The notes under the pieces: model-generated
The model's input: the letters and a program-made list of their open reading frames with translations, nothing else
Told to the model about the DNA's origin: nothing
Database searches by the model: none
Made by a program: the position numbers and the translations under genes
Shown here: piece by piece, positions 58,328-64,000 of the stretch
How positions within the stretch are numbered: the first letter of the stretch is position 1
Layout: every line of letters starts with the position of its first letter
Source of the DNA: Umezawaea sp042738955
GTDB taxonomy: Bacteria; Actinomycetota; Actinomycetes; Mycobacteriales; Pseudonocardiaceae
DNA length: 64,000 nucleotides
Assembly: GCF_042738955.1 (NCBI RefSeq)
Contig: NZ_JBHYHC010000004.1
Coordinates: 62,001-126,000 of the forward strand
Direction of reading: 5' to 3'

Positions 58328-58485
58328 CACTGCCGAACTCCCCTCGACGCCGACATACCGATTCCCGACCGATTCCCGGTGGAAATCCAGTATGTGGTTG
58401 GCGGACTAACCCAACCAGGGCGTCAATCATCAAAAGCACGTGCATATTTCATGCCGCAATAGCTGATGAATTCAGCAATCGGACG

Positions 58486-59631
58486 TCACGGCGCGAACTT
58501 CTTCCCGAACAGGTGACGCGACACGACGAGCTTCGTCGCGGCGGCCGTCCCGTCGGCCAACTGGAGCCCGATCACGTCGCGCAGCCGCTGCGCGATCGGA
58601 CCGTCCTCGGCCCAGCCGAAGTGCCCCATGACGAGCAGGGCCTGGTGCACGGCCTCCATGGCGGCCTTGGGAGCCCACCACTTGGCCATGTTCGACGGCA
58701 GCCGCGGGTCGAGACCCTCGTCCGCCTTGGTCAGCCCCTGGAACGACAGCAGGCGGGCCGCGTGCATGAACGTGGCGTGCTCCACCAAGGGGAACGCGAC
58801 GCTCTGGAACTTCGACAGAGCCTGGCCGAACGCCTCCCGCTTGGAGGCGTGGGCGATGGCCTCGTCGATCGCGACCCGGCCCAGCGCGATGGCCATCAGG
58901 GCGATCAGCGCGCGGGAGAACCCGAAGCCGCGCATGACCTCCACGAACCCGACGCCGAGCCCGCCGACCACGTCCTCCGGCCCGACGCGCAGGCCGTCGA
59001 ACACCAGGTTGCCTCGGCCACCGGCCCGACAGCCCAGGTCGCTGAGCCGCTCCTTGGTGACGTGCTCGTCGTCCAGGCCCACGTAGAACGCCGTGACGCC
59101 GTGCGCGCCGGGCCCGCCGGTGCGGGCGAACACCAGGCCGTGCGTGGAGTACGCGGTGGCCATGATGGACGCCTTCACGCCGCTGAGCACCCACCCGTCG
59201 CCGTCCGGCTCGGCGGTCATCACGATGTTCGCCGCGTCCGTGCCGTGGTCCGGCTCGGTGAGGCACACGGCGACGACGGCCTCGCCGGAGGCGATGGGCG
59301 GCAGCCAGCGGTCGAGCTGCTCGGGGGTGCCGTTGGCGGCCAGCACACCGGCCACCAGCGCCGCGTTGAGCACCGGGAAGCAGACCGTGAGGTCGGCCGC
59401 CGCCAGCTCCTCCAGCGCGATCCCGGCGCTCACCGCGTCGAGCTCCAGACCGCCGTACGCGGCGGGCACCCGCAGGCCGAACAACCCCTCCGCGGCGATG
59501 TCCGCGAGCTGGCCCTCGCGGTAGGCGCCCCGCACGTCGTTCTCGTGGCGGAACGGTGCGATCTTCTCGGCCGCGAAGTCCGCGACGCTCTTGGCGAACG
59601 CCTTCTGCTCGGCGGTGAACTCGAAATCCAT
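58486..59631 (-). CDS. acyl-CoA dehydrogenase family protein
   Basis: 381 residues with the ACAD layout: N-terminal helices (FEFTAEQKAFAKSVADFAAEKI), middle beta domain (VAVCLTEPDHGTDAANI) and C-terminal helices (ASKREAFGQALSKFQSVAFPLVEH). Near the end QLADGT aligns with the QIYEGT motif whose Glu is catalytic in many members, so Asp may replace Glu here. It is the last gene of the LysY-transketolase-ligase operon and probably desaturates the acyl group activated by the neighbouring ligase, perhaps while carrier-bound. Confidence 0.87.
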   Translation of the reverse strand: MDFEFTAEQKAFAKSVADFAAEKIAPFRHENDVRGAYREGQLADIAAEGLFGLRVPAAYGGLELDAVSAGIALEELAAADLTVCFPVLNAALVAGVLAANGTPEQLDRWLPPIASGEAVVAVCLTEPDHGTDAANIVMTAEPDGDGWVLSGVKASIMATAYSTHGLVFARTGGPGAHGVTAFYVGLDDEHVTKERLSDLGCRAGGRGNLVFDGLRVGPEDVVGGLGVGFVEVMRGFGFSRALIALMAIALGRVAIDEAIAHASKREAFGQALSKFQSVAFPLVEHATFMHAARLLSFQGLTKADEGLDPRLPSNMAKWWAPKAAMEAVHQALLVMGHFGWAEDGPIAQRLRDVIGLQLADGTAAATKLVVSRHLFGKKFAP

Positions 59632-59639
59632 TACCCCTC

Positions 59640-61250
59640 CTACTGGGCCCGGATCTGGTCGCGCAGGGCGAATTTCTGGATCTTTCCGGACGGTGTCCTC
59701 GGCAACGCGGAAGCGAATTCCAGGCGCTCGGGCCAGTAGTGCTTCGCCATGCCGAGGCCGTCCAGGTGGGACTGGACGTCGTCCATCGTCAACGTGATCC
59801 CGCCGGTCACCAGGACCGCGCACGCGCGCTCGCCGAGGCGCTCGTCCGGGTAGCCGACGACGGCCACGTCCCGCACGGCCTCGTGCCGCAGCAGCGCCGC
59901 CTCGACCTCGACGGCCGGGATGTTCTCCGCGCCGCGCATGATGAGGTCCTTGACGCGCCCGGTGATCCGGATGCCGCCGTGGCCGTCGTCGCGGGCGAGG
60001 TCGCCGGTGTCGAACCAGCCGTCGTCGGTCACGCACTTCGCGTAGACGTCCTCACGACGGTAGTAACCGAGCGCCTGCGCGGATCCCCGCACCTGCAACA
60101 GCCCGGCCTGTCCACTCCGGACCGGGCCGCCGAAGTCGCGGTCGACGATCCGGACCTCCATGCCCGCCACGGCGGTCCCGTCGCTCTCGGCCGCCCGCAT
60201 CACGGGCTCCTCGGGACGGGTGATCGTGACGCAGCCGTTCTCGGTCATGCCCCACAGCGCGTAGAGCCTGCACCCGAGGACGTCCCGCGCCTGCTCGACC
60301 AGCAGCGGCGCGATGGGCGCGCTGCCGGTGGCGAACGTGTGCAGCGCGGACAGGTCGTACGGGGTCTCCTTCTGCCAGTTGATGAGGTCCGACAGGAACG
60401 GCGGCGCGCCCATGAAGAACGTGACCCGCTGCTCCTGGAGGATCTTCAGCATCACCCGCGCGTCCCAGTGGTCGACGTGCACCGAGGTGGCGCCGAGCAG
60501 CAGCGGCATCACGAGGTTCCACGTGTAGCCGGCCTGGTGGGTCGTGGGCGACCCCATCGCCGTCACCTCGGAGGCGGAGAGGTGCAGCACGTCGGCCTGG
60601 GCCTTGTTCATGGAGTACAGCGTGTTGTGGCTGTGCACGACGCCCTTGGGCTCGCCGGTCGTGCCGGAGGTGAACATCACCTGGGCGAGGTCGTCCGGAC
60701 CGGCCTCGACGGCCCCGTCCAGGCTCGACTCGCGCTCCAGCAGCTCCCGGTCGAAGTCCAGCGCGCCGTCGGAACCGTCGCCGCCGAGCAGGATCCGGTG
60801 CCGCAGCGTGGGAACGGCCGCGGCGACCTCGGCGCTCATCTCGGCGTAGTCGAACTTCCGGAAGGTGGCCGCGGCGATGTACACCGGGCTCCCGGTGAGG
60901 CTGGTGGTGAACTCGACCTCGCGCCGCCGCATGATGGGGACGACGGGGCCGGCGACGGCGCCGATCCTGGCGCAGGCCAGGATCAGCGCCACCAGCTGCC
61001 AGTTGTTGGGGAGCTGCAACGTGACCACGTCCCCGTGGCGCACGCCCAGCCGGTGCAGGTTGCCCGCGATCCGCTCGACCTTGTCGCCGAGTTCGCGGTA
61101 GGTGAGCGAGACCGGGCCGAACGTGCCGGTCTCACTGCCCTGGTAGCAGACCAGGGCGGTCTTGTCCGGCGTGGCGGCGACCGCACGCCGGAGGTCGTCG
61201 AGGATCGTCTCGTCGCGCCACCACCCCGCAGACCTGTAGACGTCGTTCAC
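59640..61250 (-). CDS. acyl-AMP ligase (ANL superfamily)
   Basis: 536 residues from GTG 61250 (GAGGGG upstream); TTG 61259, overlapping the previous stop, is the alternative. ANL motifs: MFTSGTTGEPKGVVHSH, YALWGMTENG, WFDTGDLARDD, and PSGKIQKF at the end. The substrate region SPTTHQAGYTWNLV lacks the aryl-acid Asn pattern of the ligase at 45286-46956, so a non-aryl or alicyclic acid is more likely. The acyl-CoA dehydrogenase gene follows by 8 bases. It would activate a building block as a CoA or carrier thioester. Confidence 0.87.
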   Translation of the reverse strand: MNDVYRSAGWWRDETILDDLRRAVAATPDKTALVCYQGSETGTFGPVSLTYRELGDKVERIAGNLHRLGVRHGDVVTLQLPNNWQLVALILACARIGAVAGPVVPIMRRREVEFTTSLTGSPVYIAAATFRKFDYAEMSAEVAAAVPTLRHRILLGGDGSDGALDFDRELLERESSLDGAVEAGPDDLAQVMFTSGTTGEPKGVVHSHNTLYSMNKAQADVLHLSASEVTAMGSPTTHQAGYTWNLVMPLLLGATSVHVDHWDARVMLKILQEQRVTFFMGAPPFLSDLINWQKETPYDLSALHTFATGSAPIAPLLVEQARDVLGCRLYALWGMTENGCVTITRPEEPVMRAAESDGTAVAGMEVRIVDRDFGGPVRSGQAGLLQVRGSAQALGYYRREDVYAKCVTDDGWFDTGDLARDDGHGGIRITGRVKDLIMRGAENIPAVEVEAALLRHEAVRDVAVVGYPDERLGERACAVLVTGGITLTMDDVQSHLDGLGMAKHYWPERLEFASALPRTPSGKIQKFALRDQIRAQ

Positions 61251-61255
61251 TGGTC

Positions 61256-62197
61256 TCAACCCCTCAAGCTCGTCTTGGCCCGTTCGGCGATGGCGGCCGC
61301 CGTGACGCCCGCCCGTCCGAGCAGGTAGCTCTGCGAGCCGGACACCCCGACGAAGCGGTCGGGCAGCCCCAGCCGGTGGACCCGGACGGGCAGCAGTTCG
61401 GTGAGCGCCTCGGCCACGGCGGCGCCGAAGCCGCCGGTGCGCCAGTGCTCCTCGACGGTGATCACCGTTCCGGTGAAGCCCGCGGCGGCCGCGAGGGTCG
61501 CGGTGTCCAGCGGCTTGACGGTGTGCACGTGCAGCACCGTGGCCTCGATCCCCTGCGCCTCCAGGAGTTCCGCCGCCTCGATGGCGGCGAGCACCGGGTA
61601 GGAGCCGCAGGCGGCGATCGTGATGTCGGTGCCCTGCCGCAACACCTGGGCCTGGCCGAGCTTCACCGGCGGGCCGGCGGGCAGGTCGGGCGTGGCGTTG
61701 CGGCCGAGCCGGAGGTACACCGGTCCGGGCAGCGCGAGCGCCTGGCGCACCAGGGAGTCCGTCGTCGCCGCGTCCGCGGGGACGATCACGGTCATGTTCG
61801 GCAGCGTCCGCATCACGGCCAGGTCCTCCAGCGCGTGGTGCGTGGGGCCGAGGTGCCCCGCCGACACCCCGGAGTGGGTGGCGGCGATGCGGACGGGCAG
61901 GTTGTTGTAGGCGATGTCGATCTTGACGGCCTCGACCGCCCGCGAGCAGGCGAACGCCGCCATCGTGTTCACGAACGGGAGGCGGCCCTCCTTCGCCAGC
62001 CCGGCGGCCGCACCCATCAGCGTGTGCTCGGCGATGCCGATGTTGACGTACCGGTTGCTCGCGGCGCCGAAGTCGACGCCGCTGAACAACCCCGTGTCGG
62101 TGTCGAGGCAGATCATCCGCTCGTCACGGGGCAGCAGCTCGGCGACGATGTCGCGGTATACCTCCCTCGACGACAGAACTTTCACCGCAGCGGTCAT
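61256..62197 (-). CDS. transketolase C-terminal subunit (split)
   Basis: 313 residues: the pyrimidine-binding domain (ERMICLDTDTGLFSG, NRYVNIGIAEHTLMGAAAGLA with the conserved Glu, SGVSAGHLGPTHHALEDLAVMR) and the C-terminal domain (GSYPVLAAIEAAELLEAQG). It completes the N-terminal subunit encoded just upstream, with an ATGA overlap. Split transketolases of this kind transfer a two-carbon ketol unit in AmCP pathways (vazabitide, azinomycin) to an amino-acid semialdehyde. The LysY-like gene next to the pair supports that role. Confidence 0.9.
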   Translation of the reverse strand: MTAAVKVLSSREVYRDIVAELLPRDERMICLDTDTGLFSGVDFGAASNRYVNIGIAEHTLMGAAAGLAKEGRLPFVNTMAAFACSRAVEAVKIDIAYNNLPVRIAATHSGVSAGHLGPTHHALEDLAVMRTLPNMTVIVPADAATTDSLVRQALALPGPVYLRLGRNATPDLPAGPPVKLGQAQVLRQGTDITIAACGSYPVLAAIEAAELLEAQGIEATVLHVHTVKPLDTATLAAAAGFTGTVITVEEHWRTGGFGAAVAEALTELLPVRVHRLGLPDRFVGVSGSQSYLLGRAGVTAAAIAERAKTSLRG

Positions 62198-63054
62198 GAC
62201 CGCCGTCCCTTCTCCAGCGCGGCCAGCGCCAAGCGGCGCTGCCGGTCGCCCAACTTCGCGTAGTGGCTGCGGGTCTGGTTCTCCACCATCGGCAGGCCCT
62301 TGCCCTTGACGGTGCGGGCGATGACCACGGTGGGCCTGCCCTCCTCGGGCTGCGCCGACAGCGCGTCGGTCAGCTGGTCGACGTCGTGACCGTCCACTTC
62401 GAACACCCGCCAGCCGAAGGCGCGCCAGCGGTCGCCGAGCGGTTCGAGGTCGTTGACCTCGTGGGTGCCGCCGGTGATCTGCAGGCCGTTGCGGTCGATC
62501 ACCGCGATCAGGTTGTCGAGCTTCTGCGACGCCGCCACCGAGGCGGCCTCCCAGACCGAGCCCTCCTGGAGCTCGCCGTCGCCCATCACCACGAACGTGC
62601 GGCGGTCGCTCTCGTCCAGCCTGGTGGCGAGCGCGTAGCCGATGCCCAGCGCCAGGCCGTGGCCGAGGGAACCGGTCGGCATCTCGACGCCCGGCAGCTC
62701 GGTGTTCGGGTGCGCCATCAGCGCGCCGCCCTGCAGGCCGTAGTCCGCCAGCACCGACGCCGGGAAGAACCCCGCCTCGCAGAGGGTGGCGTAGAGACCG
62801 ATCCCGCCGTGCCCCTTGCTGAGCAGCAGCACGTCGCGGTCGGGTGACGCCGGGAACTGCGGGTCGACCAGCATGACGCGGAAGTAGAGGGTGGCGAGGA
62901 TCTCGACGAGCGACATCGAGCCACCCACGTGTCCGCCTTCGGGACCGGCGCACATGTTCACGACGTGTTCCCTGATCCGGGCGGTGACCTCGCCGAGGTC
63001 GGCGAGCTCCGGTCCGGAGGTCGTGTCGGGCAGCGCGACCGTGCTGCTGCTCAT
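62194..63054 (-). CDS. transketolase N-terminal subunit (split)
   Basis: 286 residues, the thiamine-diphosphate pyrophosphate-binding half: GGHVGGSMSLVEILATLYF, LLSKGHGGIGLYA, MPTGSLGHGLALGIGYALA and the GDG-N motif GDGELQEGSVWEAA ... VIDRNGLQ. The metal and diphosphate site is intact. GAAAGGAC precedes the ATG. Coupled to the C-terminal subunit; 37 bases downstream of the LysY-like gene. A primary-metabolism transketolase would be one chain of about 700 residues. Confidence 0.92.
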   Translation of the reverse strand: MSSSTVALPDTTSGPELADLGEVTARIREHVVNMCAGPEGGHVGGSMSLVEILATLYFRVMLVDPQFPASPDRDVLLLSKGHGGIGLYATLCEAGFFPASVLADYGLQGGALMAHPNTELPGVEMPTGSLGHGLALGIGYALATRLDESDRRTFVVMGDGELQEGSVWEAASVAASQKLDNLIAVIDRNGLQITGGTHEVNDLEPLGDRWRAFGWRVFEVDGHDVDQLTDALSAQPEEGRPTVVIARTVKGKGLPMVENQTRSHYAKLGDRQRRLALAALEKGRRS

Positions 63055-63091
63055 GCCTTTTGTCCTTTCGCCCTGTGTCGATCTCGGGGGA

Positions 63092-64000
63092 TCAGTTCGG
63101 GTGCAAGCCGGTGAACTCGAGGCCGTGGCGCTCCGGCAGGCCGTAGCGGACGTTCATGCACTGCACGGCGTTGCCCGCGCCGCCCTTGACGAGGTTGTCC
63201 AGCGCCGAGATCACCGTGACGTGCGGCGAGCCCGCGTCGAGCGCGAAGCCGACGTCGCAGAAGTTGGAGCCGGACAGGATCTTCGCGTCGGGGAAGCGGT
63301 GCATGCCGCGCCGCTGCGCGACCACGCGGACGAACGGCTCGCCGCCGTAGGCCTGGCGGTAGGCGGAGCGGATGGACTTCTCGTCGGCGCCGTCGGCGAG
63401 CCGCGCCCGGCAGAGGAGCTGGACGCCGCGCACCGCCTCGACACCCGTGGCCGTCATGCGGATCGGCAGGCCGGTCGCCTGCGAGATCTCCGCCTCGTGC
63501 CGGTGCCGGGTGGGGGCGAAGACGCGCAGCGCCCCGCTCCGCTCGGCGTGCAGGTTCTCCGCGCCCGCCTTCGCGCCGGACCCGCTGGAGCCGGTGCGGG
63601 CGTCGACCGTGACCTCGCCGGTGATGAGACCGGCCTTGGCCAACGGGGTCAGCGACAGGATGCCCGCGCTGGCCATGCAGCCCGGCACGCTGATCCGGTC
63701 CGCCGTGCGCAGCGCGTCGCGGTGCAGCTCGGGCAGGCCGGTGACGAACGTGTCGAGCAGTTCGGGCGCCGTGTGCGGCACGCCGTAGTAGCTCTCGTAG
63801 GTGTCGACGTCGCCGAGGCGGAAGTCGCCGGACAGGTCGATGACGGTCTTCGCCAGGTTCAGGAACTCCGGCATCCGCGCCATGGTCTCGCGGTGCGGGG
63901 TGGCGAGGAACAGCACGTCGTAGTGGTCGAGCTGGTCCTCGGGGCTGAAGGTGAGCCGGGTGCGGCCCCGCAGGTTGGGGTGCACGCCGTCGATCTGGCG
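63092..64000 (-). CDS. LysY/ArgC-like acyl-phosphate reductase, partial (N-terminus beyond window)
   Basis: At least 302 residues, open to the window edge; a GTG at 63985 is internal to an uninterrupted frame. The family is N-acetyl-gamma-glutamyl-phosphate reductase: HPNLRGRTRL, FLATPHRETM, DLSGDFRL, catalytic Cys in SVPGCMASAG, GSSGSGAKAG and HRHEAEISQ. PGCMA in place of the PGCYPT usual in ArgC is typical of LysY, which reduces substrates attached to the carrier LysW/AmCP. No argJ/argB follows; a split transketolase does. So it most likely makes an AmCP-bound glutamate semialdehyde for the transketolase. Confidence 0.85.
   Translation of the reverse strand, partial: RQIDGVHPNLRGRTRLTFSPEDQLDHYDVLFLATPHRETMARMPEFLNLAKTVIDLSGDFRLGDVDTYESYYGVPHTAPELLDTFVTGLPELHRDALRTADRISVPGCMASAGILSLTPLAKAGLITGEVTVDARTGSSGSGAKAGAENLHAERSGALRVFAPTRHRHEAEISQATGLPIRMTATGVEAVRGVQLLCRARLADGADEKSIRSAYRQAYGGEPFVRVVAQRRGMHRFPDAKILSGSNFCDVGFALDAGSPHVTVISALDNLVKGGAGNAVQCMNVRYGLPERHGLEFTGLHPN

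Noticed and set aside
61256..63054. Primary-metabolism transketolase or DXP synthase
   Set aside because: Both would be single chains of about 600-700 residues; here two subunits are encoded and embedded in a biosynthetic operon.
63092..64000. Primary arginine biosynthesis gene argC
   Set aside because: No argJ or argB follows; the next gene is a split transketolase, and PGCMA/GSSGSG resemble LysY rather than typical ArgC.
1..64000. Insertion sequences, tRNA or rRNA genes, CRISPR arrays
   Set aside because: No transposase-like frames, cloverleaf sequences or regularly spaced repeats were seen in the window.

Overview
The window is high-GC actinomycete DNA: GTG starts are frequent, genes are joined by 4-base stop/start overlaps (GTGA, ATGA), and it encodes BTAD-type SARP regulators, NarL/DesK-like two-component pairs, a PASTA Ser/Thr kinase and NB-ARC/TPR proteins. 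Gene content suggests a Pseudonocardiales-type organism (Saccharothrix, Lentzea or Actinosynnema-like). That is an inference; no rRNA or tRNA is visible to anchor it.

Region 1 (1-3,300) holds a three-gene leftward operon: a flavin reductase with an extra C-terminal domain, an LLM-class flavin monooxygenase, and an alpha/beta hydrolase cut by the window edge. A divergent RDD membrane protein gene follows. Region 2 (3,390-19,902) is a dense island of immune-like signalling proteins: two SEFIR proteins (one with an NPCBM-like domain), an NB-ARC/TPR protein with a RHIM-like N-terminal motif, two TIR-STAND-TPR proteins, an HTH-NB-ARC-TPR protein, an FHA-FHA-ABC transporter, and a Ser/Thr kinase with PASTA and NPCBM-like domains. 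Region 3 (19,906-28,962) is mostly housekeeping or catabolic. It includes a WYL regulator with clear palindromic operators facing a VOC gene, and an ALDH / SRPBCC / FMO-SRPBCC gene set.

Region 4 (29,108-39,725) looks like a small RiPP locus with a dense regulatory block: a SARP, a 53-residue candidate precursor peptide, a fused RRE/E1-like/YcaO cyclodehydratase, a 212-residue partner, a histidine kinase carrying two complete kinase modules in one chain, two response regulators, a second SARP and a second kinase. The precursor has no Cys and no flavin dehydrogenase is encoded nearby, so oxazoline-type rings are the expected modification.

Region 5 (40,105 to the window end) is a large biosynthetic gene cluster on the minus strand. 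PhzE, PhzD and an EntA/DhbA-like dehydrogenase should make 3-hydroxyanthranilate. An MbtI-like enzyme should make salicylate, and a dedicated DAHP synthase feeds chorismate. An aryl-AMP ligase, a carrier protein, a KSIII-like acyltransferase and an amidohydrolase match the set known for benzoxazole antibiotics (A33853, nataxazole, caboxamycin families). To this are added a stand-alone NRPS A-T protein, a second KSIII with Ser in place of Cys, a flavoprotein hydroxylase, an MFS exporter and a CGNR-type regulator. A second operon has a LysY/ArgC-like reductase, a split transketolase, an acyl-AMP ligase and an acyl-CoA dehydrogenase. A LysY-like reductase next to a split transketolase is the hallmark of amino-group carrier protein (AmCP) pathways, as in vazabitide and azinomycin. 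The combination suggests an undescribed hybrid metabolite.

Three operons of the cluster begin with copies of the same 70-bp promoter/operator element (about 49,405, 54,058 and 55,587), so they should be controlled by one regulator. A perfect 42-nt palindrome (49,508-49,549) separates two of these units.
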